Origin: Anaerolineaceae bacterium UBA5365
GTDB lineage: Bacteria; Chloroflexota; Anaerolineae; Anaerolineales; Anaerolineaceae
DNA: 14,583 bases
Assembly (NCBI GenBank): GCA_002407905.1
Contig: DHPL01000046.1
Coordinates: 503-15,085, forward strand
Direction: 5' to 3'
Shown one piece after another: positions 1 to 7,906 of this stretch (positions are counted from its first letter, which is position 1; the number at the start of each line of letters is the position of its first letter). The position numbers and the translations under genes were made by a program. Below the pieces are notes generated by a model. That model worked only from the letters and a program-made list of their open reading frames with translations, was not told the DNA's origin and ran no database searches.

Positions 1-2
1 AA

Positions 3-503
3 GAAGCTTTGGCTGCCATTGACCCGGAATCGGAAGATTACGAGGGCGCGGTACGTGCAGTACTGGGGCAGCTCTTGAACAAGATGGAAGTGAAGGCAGA
101 CTTCACCATTGAGACCAGGGTCTCTGAGGATGATGGCCGCAAGATGATCATGGTGAACATCGAAGGCCAGGATCTGGGTTACCTCATCGGACGTAAATCG
201 GAAACATTGAACGCCCTGCAGTACATCACCAGCCTGATCGTCAGCCATAAGATGCAACAGTGGGTTCCGCTGCAAATCGATATTCAGAATTACCGCAGCC
301 GGCGCGAGAATGAACTGCGCAAATTGGCCCGCCGCATGGCTGACCAAGTATTGAAAACCGGACGCAAACAATTCCTGGAACCGATGCCAGCTAACGAACG
401 GCGCATCATCCATATGGAATTGCGCGAAAACCCGGATGTTGAAACCGAATCCGTGGGCGAGGAACCCAACCGCAAGGTCAGCATTCACCTCAAGGGCGAA
501 TAG
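3..503 (+). CDS. jag: Jag/KhpB-type KH-R3H RNA-binding protein (5' end outside window)
   Basis: This is the C-terminal part of a Jag/KhpB protein. The reading frame is open to the window edge, so the N-terminal Jag domain and the true start lie upstream; a TTG at position 9 is only an internal codon. Counting from that codon, residues about 45-80 form a KH domain around GQDLGYLIGRKSETLNALQ, and residues about 92-140 form an R3H domain with the RxxxH motif in NERRIIHMEL. The family binds RNA in the cytoplasm and is linked to cell elongation and division; it usually sits just downstream of yidC, which cannot be checked here. The KH loop reads GRKS, where the usual motif is GxxG, so the second glycine is serine. 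The gene ends 8 nt before the next one, suggesting cotranscription. Confidence 0.9.
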   Translation, partial: EALAAIDPESEDYEGAVRAVLGQLLNKMEVKADFTIETRVSEDDGRKMIMVNIEGQDLGYLIGRKSETLNALQYITSLIVSHKMQQWVPLQIDIQNYRSRRENELRKLARRMADQVLKTGRKQFLEPMPANERRIIHMELRENPDVETESVGEEPNRKVSIHLKGE

Positions 504-511
504 AGCCAATC

Positions 512-1828
512 ATGATGCGCGCGGTTGACCTGATCATCAAAAAGCGGGATGGCGAAACGCTTTCAGCCGAGGAACTTAAGTTCCTGATTGAGGGCTTTAC
601 CCAAGGCGAGATAGCGGATTACCAAATCTCGGCTTGGGCGATGGCGGTATTGCTGAACGGTATGACCGAAGCAGAAATCACCGACCTCACCCTGGCAATG
701 GCCAATTCTGGCGAAACTCTGGATCTGAGCAGCCTGAATGTAACCGTCGTGGACAAGCACTCTACCGGCGGCGTGGGCGACAAAACCACCATCTCAGTGG
801 CACCGATCGTAGCAGCCTGCGGCTTGCCGGTTGGCAAGATGTCTGGCCGCGGCCTGGGGTTTAGCGGTGGAACGATCGACAAGCTCGAATCGATACCAGG
901 TTATAAGGTTGACCTCAGCACGGATGAGTTCATCGAACAACTGAAAACCCATGGCATTGTTTTGACCGGCCAAAGCATGGATTTAGCTCCGGCTGATGGA
1001 AAACTGTATGCCTTGCGCGATGTGACCGGCACGGTGGATAGCATCCCCCTGATCGCCTCCTCCGTGATGAGCAAAAAGATCGCCGCGGGGGCGCATGCCA
1101 TCGTTTTGGACGTAAAGGTGGGGGAAGGCGCGTTCATGCGCACAATTGAGGATGCCCGTGAATTAGCCCGGGTGATGGTTGCCATCGGAAAGCTGAGCGG
1201 AAGACGGGTGATCGCTGTTTTATCGCCCATGGACCAGCCTTTAGGGTCGGCAGTTGGTAATGCCATCGAACTGCGCGAGGCGGTGGAGCTCCTGCAGGGC
1301 AACGCCCCTGAGGATTATCACTATCACTGCACACACCTGGCAGCTTACATGCTTATTTTGGGCGGAAAAGCCGGGCACCTGGATGAAGGCATCGCGATGG
1401 CGGAACAGGTCATTCGTGATGGGACAGCCTTCGCCAAATTGTGTGAACTGGTTGAAGCCCAGGGCGGAGACGTAAGTTACATCAAAAACCTGGATAAACT
1501 GCCCAAAGCCAGACTGCATCAAACGGTCGTGGCAGAGCAAAATGGCTACGTGAGCGCTGTGAACGCGCGCGAAGTTGGCCAGAGCGCGGTACTGCTTGGC
1601 GCAGGCCGGGCGAGTAAAAAAGACAAAATTGATCTGGCAGTTGGCATTTATGTGCACGTCAAAACCGGTGACCAGGTGAAAACTGGAGACATCTTGTTTG
1701 AAGTACTGGCAAACGACCAGAACAATCTGGACGAAGTGCTGGTCAAACTGAAAAAGGCCGTTGAATTTAGCCAGGACCCGGTGGAGAAACCGTCTTACTT
1801 CTGGGGTGTAATTGGCCTCGATGAGTAG
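512..1828 (+). CDS. pdp: Pyrimidine-nucleoside phosphorylase
   Basis: The product is a 438-aa cytoplasmic salvage enzyme that splits thymidine, deoxyuridine and usually uridine with phosphate, giving the free base and (deoxy)ribose 1-phosphate. The phosphate-binding segment KHSTGGVGDKT lies at residues 82-92. The family signature at 111-126 reads SGRGLGFSGGTIDKLE, with Ser at a position that is usually Thr or Ala. DVKVGEGAFM is near residue 200, and the C-terminal PYNP domain is complete. Length matches the family (about 430-440). The broader specificity (Pdp rather than the enterobacterial thymidine-specific DeoA) is inferred from overall likeness to Gram-positive enzymes. Two ATGs lie in tandem at 512 and 515; homologues begin with MRxVD, so the second may be used. 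No strong ribosome-binding site is visible, and translational coupling to jag is plausible. Confidence 0.93.
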   Translation: MMRAVDLIIKKRDGETLSAEELKFLIEGFTQGEIADYQISAWAMAVLLNGMTEAEITDLTLAMANSGETLDLSSLNVTVVDKHSTGGVGDKTTISVAPIVAACGLPVGKMSGRGLGFSGGTIDKLESIPGYKVDLSTDEFIEQLKTHGIVLTGQSMDLAPADGKLYALRDVTGTVDSIPLIASSVMSKKIAAGAHAIVLDVKVGEGAFMRTIEDARELARVMVAIGKLSGRRVIAVLSPMDQPLGSAVGNAIELREAVELLQGNAPEDYHYHCTHLAAYMLILGGKAGHLDEGIAMAEQVIRDGTAFAKLCELVEAQGGDVSYIKNLDKLPKARLHQTVVAEQNGYVSAVNAREVGQSAVLLGAGRASKKDKIDLAVGIYVHVKTGDQVKTGDILFEVLANDQNNLDEVLVKLKKAVEFSQDPVEKPSYFWGVIGLDE

Positions 1829-1842
1829 ATAAGGACGCGAAT

Positions 1843-1866
1843 AAACCCGGGCGACCGGGTTTTTTC
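1843..1866 (+). terminator. Rho-independent terminator after pdp, inside the typA leader
   Basis: An 8-bp perfect stem, AAACCCGG (1843-1850) with CCGGGTTT (1855-1862), encloses a GCGA tetraloop. The run of T from 1860 to 1865 forms the U-tract. It begins 14 nt after the pdp stop codon. The typA ribosome-binding site starts only 13 nt after the T-run, so there is no room for a typA promoter behind the hairpin. Confidence 0.85.
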
Positions 1867-1887
1867 TTGCCTGTTTTTAGGAGTTAT

Positions 1888-3744
1888 ATGATCAGTGAAC
1901 GCAAAGACATTCGTAACGTGGCCATCATCGCCCATGTTGATCACGGAAAAACAACCTTGATCGATTCAATGCTGCGTCAGGCTAAAATTTTCCGCAGCAA
2001 CCAGCGCGTGCAGGAACGCGTGATGGATTCCAATGACCTCGAAAGAGAGCGCGGGATTACCATCCTGGCCAAAAACACGGCCATCAGCATTCCGGACCCG
2101 CAAATCGGGAGCATGGTCAAGATCAACATCGTGGATACGCCTGGCCACGCCGATTTTGGCGGTGAGGTTGAACGCATCATGAACATGGTTGATGGCGTGT
2201 TGCTCCTGGTGGATGCTGCTGAAGGCCCAAAACCCCAAACCCGTTTCGTACTCAAACAGGCGATTGCCAAGAACCTGCGTACGATCGTGGTTGTGAATAA
2301 GCTGGACCGTAAAGACGCGGACGCCACCCGCACCCTGGACGCAACCTTCGACCTCTTCATCGAGCTGGGCGCCAGCGACGAATTGGCCGACTTTCCGATC
2401 ATCTACGCCAATGGCCTACTGGGACAAGCCGGGTTAACCCCTGAGTTGGAGCCAGACCTGCAGGTGCTTTTTGATTGCATCCTGCGTGAGATCCCAGGCC
2501 CGAGCGCTGACCCTGAGGCGCCGTTCCAGATGCTGGTGACAAACCTGGGCTACGACGAATACAGCGGCGTTACTGCCAGCGGGCGCATCCATTCCGGCGA
2601 GCTTAAAACAGGCCAATGGCTGCAGCGCATCCATCATGATGGCAGCATGGAACGCATTCAGGCGCGCTACGTTTTTGCCTTCCAGGGCCTGGATAAGGTG
2701 CCGGTTGAGGTGGTGGACGCCGGGGATATCGTCACTATCGGCGGATTAAAGGATATTCAGATCGGGGAAACGCTTGCAGACGCTGAAGCGCCGGTTGCGC
2801 TCCCGGTGATCACCGTCCAGCAGCCTACAGTGCAGATGACGATCGGTGTGAACACCTCGCCGTTCGCCGGCCGGGAAGGGAAATGGAGCACCTCCCGCAA
2901 GATCGCCGAACGATTGCAAAGTGAACTGCGCACGAATATCGCCTTACGTGTGGCCCCAACAGCCCAAAACGATGTTTTTCTCGTCTCAGGCCGGGGAGAG
3001 CTGCACTTGGGCATCCTGATCGAGACAATGCGCCGGGAGGGATACGAATTTCAAGTCTCCCGACCGGAGGCGATCGTGATCACGGCTGAGGACGGCAGCA
3101 AGCTGGAACCCTTCGAGGAAGTACATGTGGATGTGGATGCGGAGTACGTTGGGCCTGTAGTTGAGATGCTGGGGCAGCGCCGGGGAAAGATGAGCAGCAT
3201 GAGCAATAACCCGGATGGGAGCGTTCACCTGACCTATAACCTGCCTACCCGCGGCCTTTTGGGGTTCAGATACAAATTTTTGAATATCACCCGCGGTCGG
3301 GGCGTACTCAATAGTTTTTATGTTGGAAATCAACCGCTGGAAGGACCGATCGAAGGACGCCAGGTATCATCGATCATTGCCCATGAGACCGGGACAGCCA
3401 CTACTTTTGGCCTCAAAAATGCCGAAGAAAGAGGTCAGCTGTTCATCGCGCCAGGTACCGAAGTTTATGAAGGTATGTTGGTAGGAGAGACCCAGCGGCC
3501 CCAGGACCTGACGATTAACGTGGCCAAGAAAAAACACCTCACCAATATGCGCCAGTCAATTCGCGATTTGGATGAACGTCTGGACCCACCCCGGCTGCTT
3601 TCTCTGGATGAAATGATCGAGTATCTGGCAGAGGACGAACTTCTGGAGGTGACCCCTAAGAGCCTGCGGATGCGCAAGCGCATCTTGAACACCCATGAGC
3701 GCCTGCGTTTTGAGAAAACGGGCGATTCGGAGGATGATGTTTAG
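1888..3744 (+). CDS. typA: Translational GTPase TypA/BipA
   Basis: The 618-aa protein is a ribosome-associated GTPase of the EF-G superfamily, important for 50S assembly and for growth in the cold and under stress. The G1 motif AHVDHGKT is at residues 15-22, the G2 region contains RERGIT, G3 is DTPGHADF at 83-90, and G4 is NKLD at 137-140. An EF-Tu-like domain II, an EF-G-like domain around GRGELHLGILIETMRREG, and a TypA-specific C-terminal domain follow; length fits the family (about 600-620). The ATG at 1888 is chosen because AGGAG lies at 1879-1883 and ISERKDIRN is the family's usual N-terminus. A TTG at 1867 abuts the terminator's T-run and is rejected. Convergent with the SMP-30-like gene, 18 nt apart. 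Confidence 0.96.
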   Translation: MISERKDIRNVAIIAHVDHGKTTLIDSMLRQAKIFRSNQRVQERVMDSNDLERERGITILAKNTAISIPDPQIGSMVKINIVDTPGHADFGGEVERIMNMVDGVLLLVDAAEGPKPQTRFVLKQAIAKNLRTIVVVNKLDRKDADATRTLDATFDLFIELGASDELADFPIIYANGLLGQAGLTPELEPDLQVLFDCILREIPGPSADPEAPFQMLVTNLGYDEYSGVTASGRIHSGELKTGQWLQRIHHDGSMERIQARYVFAFQGLDKVPVEVVDAGDIVTIGGLKDIQIGETLADAEAPVALPVITVQQPTVQMTIGVNTSPFAGREGKWSTSRKIAERLQSELRTNIALRVAPTAQNDVFLVSGRGELHLGILIETMRREGYEFQVSRPEAIVITAEDGSKLEPFEEVHVDVDAEYVGPVVEMLGQRRGKMSSMSNNPDGSVHLTYNLPTRGLLGFRYKFLNITRGRGVLNSFYVGNQPLEGPIEGRQVSSIIAHETGTATTFGLKNAEERGQLFIAPGTEVYEGMLVGETQRPQDLTINVAKKKHLTNMRQSIRDLDERLDPPRLLSLDEMIEYLAEDELLEVTPKSLRMRKRILNTHERLRFEKTGDSEDDV

Positions 3745-3762
3745 GCGGCAGGAAGAAGTCGA

Positions 3763-4629
3763 TTATCCGCCAAAGAAATTACAGGGTCTGCCAGGTACAT
3801 CTACGCGGAAACTGAAGAGAGCTCCAGCGTAGGGCTGCGCTTCCAATTGGCCGGCATCCAGCCCAACGGATGCTGAACTGATGTAGAGATCGCGGTAGTC
3901 CGCTCCGCCGAGGCAAACCGATGTCGGGCGGCTTACCGGCATACTAATTTCGTCCAGCCGTCGGCCAATTGGGTCCAGGTGGAGCACCTTTGCTCCATCC
4001 CAGAAAGCGACCCAGAGGTTTCCTTCGCTGTCCAATGTCATCCCATCTGGCTTGCCAGCATCGCTACGAAATACTTGTTCCGGATCACTGATCATCCCAG
4101 ACGCTGGGTTGTACCTATATTTTAAGATACTCTGCGTATAGCTATCGATATAATACATGCATTTCTGGTCAAGGCTCCAATCCAGGCCGTTGGATATGGT
4201 TGCTCCTGGGATCACGGTTTCCCAGCTAAAGTCTGGTTCAACCCGGAAGAGGCTGGATTGGCCAACAGACCCTTTGGATCCGATCCAAAACCTTCCGGTA
4301 GGGTCCGCCTTCCCATCATTCATCAGCTGGGGAGCATCGTCTTCATAGAACCTGACCAGATACTCACTTAAACCCGAACGCTCGTCCCAATATGCCAAAC
4401 CTCGCTCTGCGGCCACCAGCAAGCCGCCAGTTTTCCGAAAGGCAAACGCGCCGCACCGCTGGCCCAGATCGTATTTCTGGTAACTGCCAGTTTCAGGGGT
4501 GTAGGTCTGCAGCAGGCAACCGTCGATATCCAGCCAGTACAGCCTTTGTTCTGCCGGGTGCCATACCGGGCCTTCACCCAAAATATTATGGGTATCGAGC
4601 AATGGGGTGCTAATTTCATACCGGGCCAT
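3763..4629 (-). CDS. SMP-30/gluconolactonase/LRE-family sugar lactone hydrolase
   Basis: The 288-aa protein is a six-bladed beta-propeller of the SMP-30/regucalcin family, metal-dependent enzymes that commonly hydrolyse sugar lactones such as gluconolactone or arabinonolactone. The expected metal ligands are visible: Glu19 in LGEGPVWHP, Asn147 in SNGLDW and Asp195 in PDGMTLD. Other family landmarks are LMNDGKADPTGRFWIG (102-117) and DSEGNLWVAFWDG (200-212). The ATG at 4629 follows a strong GAGGAGG (plus-strand positions 4634-4640) with 4-nt spacing. A longer frame starting at 4710 adds 27 unconserved residues and would overlap the divergent gene, so it is rejected. There is no signal peptide, so it is probably cytoplasmic. 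No neighbouring sugar dehydrogenase or transporter points to a substrate, which remains unknown. Confidence 0.87.
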   Translation of the reverse strand: MARYEISTPLLDTHNILGEGPVWHPAEQRLYWLDIDGCLLQTYTPETGSYQKYDLGQRCGAFAFRKTGGLLVAAERGLAYWDERSGLSEYLVRFYEDDAPQLMNDGKADPTGRFWIGSKGSVGQSSLFRVEPDFSWETVIPGATISNGLDWSLDQKCMYYIDSYTQSILKYRYNPASGMISDPEQVFRSDAGKPDGMTLDSEGNLWVAFWDGAKVLHLDPIGRRLDEISMPVSRPTSVCLGGADYRDLYISSASVGLDAGQLEAQPYAGALFSFRVDVPGRPCNFFGG

Positions 4630-4682
4630 GGCGCCTCCTCTATGCCTCTGATTATGATATATTCTATCCAAGTTGAGGACGA
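4630..4682. promoter_or_regulatory. Divergent intergenic region with AT-rich promoter-like core
   Basis: These 53 nt separate the start codons of the SMP-30-like gene and the Wzz-like gene. The core at about 4651-4668 carries a -10-like TATGAT on the plus strand and CATAAT on the minus strand, each 5 of 6 to consensus and lying over each other. No good -35 was found at 16-18 nt for either direction. Both ribosome-binding sites fit: GAGGAGG on the minus strand and GAGGA just before 4683. Confidence 0.35.
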
Positions 4683-5483
4683 ATGCCCGAAAATCACAAG
4701 CCTGAGCCAAATCCTGAGAAGGATTTTTACCCCCGATTACTCAACCGCGGAGCCGGCAGCGCCTGGCTGTTAGTTTTGATTTGCGCCTTGATCGGAGCCC
4801 TCTCGGCGTACTTTCTGGCCGGCTTACTCAAGCCGGTGTACGAAGGTACAGCCGTGGTTTCAATGAATATGGAACTGGTACCGGATACGAACATCACCGA
4901 GATCATGGTGGACGCGGAGATCAACCATATTGGGGAGTTAGCCTGGCACCCGGATGTGGTTGCTGGCCTTTCAAGGATGCAACCATCCATCAACGAAGAA
5001 ATTCTGCGCCGGAGCGGGCAGGTAGAGCGCCAGTTGATGAATACGCTCCTGCGCTACCGCAGCGCTTCCGCGGAGGAAGCGGCAAGCGTCGCGAGCGCCT
5101 GGGCAGAAGCACTCTACAGTCGTTTACTAGAGGCGTACCCTTACGCCCTTAAGGTCTCGGAGGCAAAAGCCAGCCTGGCAGCGGTGCAAAATTGCCAAAA
5201 CGATGAAGAAAAAGCCGAGCTTCCCTTCTGCGAAGACTTAACCGACGAGCGCGCCAGGGACATAACGGATGACGCGCATACCCAGATCGAAGCGAATGCC
5301 GGCCAAAGCCTGGGTCTCACCCAGGACCTAAACCCCGGAACCGTGATACCTGCTGTGAACCCCGCGCCCCAGGTGGTCAATCGCCGTGGGGATCTTACCC
5401 TTGCCGGAGCAGTGGTTGGCCTGGCCTTGGGGGTTTTTCTGGCCGAAGTAATGCCGCTAAAACGCCGCCATGCAGCCGGATAA
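4683..5483 (+). CDS. Wzz-like polysaccharide chain-length determinant/co-polymerase
   Basis: The 266-aa protein has the two-membrane-segment layout of polysaccharide co-polymerases. A hydrophilic N-terminal tail is followed by TM1 at about residues 27-49, an outside domain opening with KPVYEGTAVVSM, a largely helical middle, a proline-containing stretch (NPGTVIPAVNPAPQ), and TM2 at about 238-257 ending in the basic KRRH. This arrangement is typical of Wzz/CapA-type proteins that set chain length in Wzy-dependent export. There is no Walker motif or tyrosine-rich tail, so no kinase is fused. Two cysteines (171 and 183) in the outside domain could pair. The ATG at 4683 has a GAGGA close upstream. 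The last 14 nt overlap the next gene, so the two are almost certainly translated together. Confidence 0.72.
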   Translation: MPENHKPEPNPEKDFYPRLLNRGAGSAWLLVLICALIGALSAYFLAGLLKPVYEGTAVVSMNMELVPDTNITEIMVDAEINHIGELAWHPDVVAGLSRMQPSINEEILRRSGQVERQLMNTLLRYRSASAEEAASVASAWAEALYSRLLEAYPYALKVSEAKASLAAVQNCQNDEEKAELPFCEDLTDERARDITDDAHTQIEANAGQSLGLTQDLNPGTVIPAVNPAPQVVNRRGDLTLAGAVVGLALGVFLAEVMPLKRRHAAG

Positions 5484-6915
5484 ACTTTCCCGTCTCAATT
5501 GGATACTTTGGGTAGGGTTACTCCTGGCTTTGCCGGTCACCTCTTTCCCAATGATCGCCAACATTTTTGGCGGGTCTAACGTTGCCCCGCTTTCCCTGGT
5601 TTTTCTGCTGGTGCTTGTGTTTACCTTTATCCTGCCGCAGGTGATCAAAACAGGCCGTCTGCCTGCGCAGATCACGCCGCTCCTGCTCTTCTTCCTGGCG
5701 GCGGTCCTATCTACCAGCCTGGGCTGGTTCAGGAATATCCCCAGCTTCCGAGGCGCATCTCTCTTTGCCAACAACCTCGAAGGGGTGCTGACCCTGGTGA
5801 CCGGCATTGCTTTTTACCTGGTAACCGCCATGATCATTCAGGATGAGAAAACGCTGTGCCAAAGCCTGCGCTGGATCAACATCGCTGGCACGCTCATTCT
5901 CTTTGTCAGCCTGCTGCAAGCCCTCTACTGGCAGCTCGATCACGATTATCCTGAGTATCTCTGGCAGCTGCAAAGGCTGGTTTCCGTAAAAGAGATGCTT
6001 TTCGTCCGCCGTACCACTGGCCTTGCCATGGAGCCATCCTGGCTGGCTCATCAGCTGAATATGCTCTTTTTGCCGCTCTGGCTGGCTTTTACCGTGCAGG
6101 GTCGGTCAATCTACGGCTGGCGGCTTTGCAAACGCCTGAGTGCCGAGAACATTTTGCTGGCTACGGCTTTGATAGTCCTGTTCACCACACTATCCCGGAT
6201 TGGGTGGCTGACAGCCGGGGCAATCCTTGCCTTTGCCTTCTACCCCTTGCTGTGCTGCTGGGTTAAAGCAATAGCACAAGGCAGGTCCCAACGCCGTGGA
6301 TTGCCCGAAGGCTTTGTTTGGGCCGCGTTATTCCTGGGCGGAGTGATCTCGCTGTATGTCTTAGGACGTGTGGCTGCCCAGATTGACCCGAAAATGCGTG
6401 CCATCTTTGATTTCGAGACCCTGCGGAGGATCGGTTTCATGGGCTGGATGAGCCGCCTGAGCCTCGCTGAGCGTTTCATGTACTGGGATGTAGGCTACCA
6501 GGTCTACCGCCTTTATCCTATATTTGGCGTCGGGCTGGGGGGTATCGGATTTTATTTCACTCGCTTCGTCCCCAGTTTTGGTTACGGCTTGCCGGAGATT
6601 TATGAGGTGATCGGCCTGGGAGCTGGTTTGCCGAACGCCAAGAACCTCTGGGCCAGGTTATTGGGCGAGACAGGTATTCTGGGGTTTATCCTATTTGTAG
6701 TCTGGCTTTACCGACTTGCTAAAGACGCGCGATTTCTTTACCTGCATGGCAACAGGGAGTTTTCCCGGACTTTTGGTCTCTTTGGCGGACTGGTACTTGT
6801 GGCCCTTGTACTGGAAGGCTTCAGCCTGGATACCTTTGGCCTTCCGTACTATTGGTTGAGCTTGGGGATGGTGACGGCTGCCTGGCGAATTGAAACCCAG
6901 CCTGAGCAGGTTTAG
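5470..6915 (+). CDS. O-antigen ligase/polymerase-like (WaaL/Wzy superfamily) membrane protein
   Basis: The 481-aa polytopic inner-membrane protein has roughly ten to twelve hydrophobic segments. Features of the O-antigen ligase/polymerase superfamily are visible: TLSRIGWLTAG (240-250) for the conserved S-R-x-G stretch, PIFGVGLGGIGF (350-361) for the P-x-x-G-x-G motif, and NAKNLWARLLGETGILG (389-405) for the usual N-x-x-L-x-E-x-G-x-x-G region after the large outside loop. It should polymerise or transfer lipid-linked glycans at the membrane surface; which of the two cannot be told from sequence. It begins inside the Wzz-like gene, with its ATG 14 nt before that gene's end, which supports joint work on one polysaccharide. 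No glycosyltransferase or flippase follows, so the rest of the pathway lies elsewhere. It converges on the prenyl synthase with a 6-nt gap. Confidence 0.78.
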   Translation: MQPDKLSRLNWILWVGLLLALPVTSFPMIANIFGGSNVAPLSLVFLLVLVFTFILPQVIKTGRLPAQITPLLLFFLAAVLSTSLGWFRNIPSFRGASLFANNLEGVLTLVTGIAFYLVTAMIIQDEKTLCQSLRWINIAGTLILFVSLLQALYWQLDHDYPEYLWQLQRLVSVKEMLFVRRTTGLAMEPSWLAHQLNMLFLPLWLAFTVQGRSIYGWRLCKRLSAENILLATALIVLFTTLSRIGWLTAGAILAFAFYPLLCCWVKAIAQGRSQRRGLPEGFVWAALFLGGVISLYVLGRVAAQIDPKMRAIFDFETLRRIGFMGWMSRLSLAERFMYWDVGYQVYRLYPIFGVGLGGIGFYFTRFVPSFGYGLPEIYEVIGLGAGLPNAKNLWARLLGETGILGFILFVVWLYRLAKDARFLYLHGNREFSRTFGLFGGLVLVALVLEGFSLDTFGLPYYWLSLGMVTAAWRIETQPEQV

Positions 6916-6921
6916 CCTATC

Positions 6922-7902
6922 TTAGGCTTCTCTGTTGGTTAGGGAAGCAATCAGCTCTGCAAGAACCTGCGCTTCAGGTGTTTTGAAATCGATCAATCCC
7001 GCCAGGAGATGCTTCGCCTGCTGAAAATGGCTTAAAGCCAAAGCCCTGCATTCTGCAAGCACTCCGGCTTCTTCAAGTGCAGTTTTGGCTTGGAGAATCG
7101 ATTTTGCGTCAATGGTTTGCAGGGTATTCCAGAAGCGCCCAAACTCCTCAGAGCGTTCAAGCCCAAGCAATACCGGCAAACTTGCCTTGCGCTCCAGTAG
7201 GTCGCTTCTGCTGGACTTGCCCGTGATTTCTTCCTCACCCCAAATGCCCAAAACATCGTCCTGAATCTGAAAACCGACTCCCAACTGAAAACCTGCCAAC
7301 TCGGCCGAGTGCAGACTTTGATTATCCTGTTTGCCAGCGCAAATGCAGGCCAATTTGAAGGCCAGGGCGAAAAGACTGCCCGTTTTCAGGCGCACCATCT
7401 CCAGGTAGGCAGGCACCGAATTGAGCGCAGACTGGCTGATATCCAGATGCTGGCCGGACGTCACCTGGTTGAATGCAGTTAGGAATGCATGCAGCAGCGC
7501 CAGTTGCAATTGCGGTTGATCGTGGGTCAGTTGGCCAAGCGCCAGAGCATATAAATGGTCGCCAAAATTGAGTGCCAAAGCCTGGCCGTAAACCTTCCAA
7601 AGGGCTGGCTGACCGTGCCGGCTTGGGCCATTATCCTCGATGTCATCGTGCACCAAAGTGGCGTTATGCAACAACTCAATGGCGGCCGCGGAAGAAAAGC
7701 CCTCTTCGATATCTGTTCCCAAGCCTTGCAATGCTGCAAGGAGTAAAAGCGGCCTCAAGCGTTTCCCGGCATTTTGGTTTGTCCAGCCCAGGTGATATGC
7801 AGTCATCTCCTCCAAGAGCGGGTCTGAGGTGGCGTCAAGGGTCAGGTGTTTAAATTCAGGCTCGAAGGCAGACAAGATCTGGGAAGACTCAGAGTACTGC
7901 AT
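6922..7902 (-). CDS. Polyprenyl synthetase (trans-prenyl diphosphate synthase)
   Basis: The 326-aa enzyme condenses allylic diphosphate with IPP to make linear prenyl diphosphates. Visible motifs are GKRLRP (46-51), the first Asp-rich motif DDIED (86-90), KTGSLF (173-178), and the second Asp-rich region QIQDDVLGIWG (212-222), followed by GKSSRSDLLERKASLP. The second motif ends in Gly rather than Asp (DDVLG), as in the IdsA-like DDxLGIWG subgroup. Residues 81 and 82, five and four before the first motif, are Ala and Thr rather than the bulky aromatics of FPP synthases. A product of C20 or longer is therefore inferred. The start lies 4 nt after the end of idi2, and GGAA within the last idi2 codons can serve as ribosome-binding site. 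The two genes form an operon. Confidence 0.9.
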   Translation of the reverse strand: MQYSESSQILSAFEPEFKHLTLDATSDPLLEEMTAYHLGWTNQNAGKRLRPLLLLAALQGLGTDIEEGFSSAAAIELLHNATLVHDDIEDNGPSRHGQPALWKVYGQALALNFGDHLYALALGQLTHDQPQLQLALLHAFLTAFNQVTSGQHLDISQSALNSVPAYLEMVRLKTGSLFALAFKLACICAGKQDNQSLHSAELAGFQLGVGFQIQDDVLGIWGEEEITGKSSRSDLLERKASLPVLLGLERSEEFGRFWNTLQTIDAKSILQAKTALEEAGVLAECRALALSHFQQAKHLLAGLIDFKTPEAQVLAELIASLTNREA

Positions 7903-7906
7903 GGGT

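Noticed and set aside
1867..1887. TTG start that would add seven residues to TypA
   Set aside because: It directly abuts the terminator's T-run, has no ribosome-binding site, and the ATG at 1888 with AGGAG gives the family's usual N-terminus.
3739..3774. GGCGG and CCGCC flanking the typA/SMP-30 junction as a possible two-way terminator
   Set aside because: Only a 5-bp stem with an 18-nt loop and no T-run; too weak to call.
4630..4710. 27-residue N-terminal extension of the SMP-30-like protein
   Set aside because: The extension is not family-like and overlaps the divergent Wzz-like gene; GAGGAGG before the ATG at 4629 decides the start.
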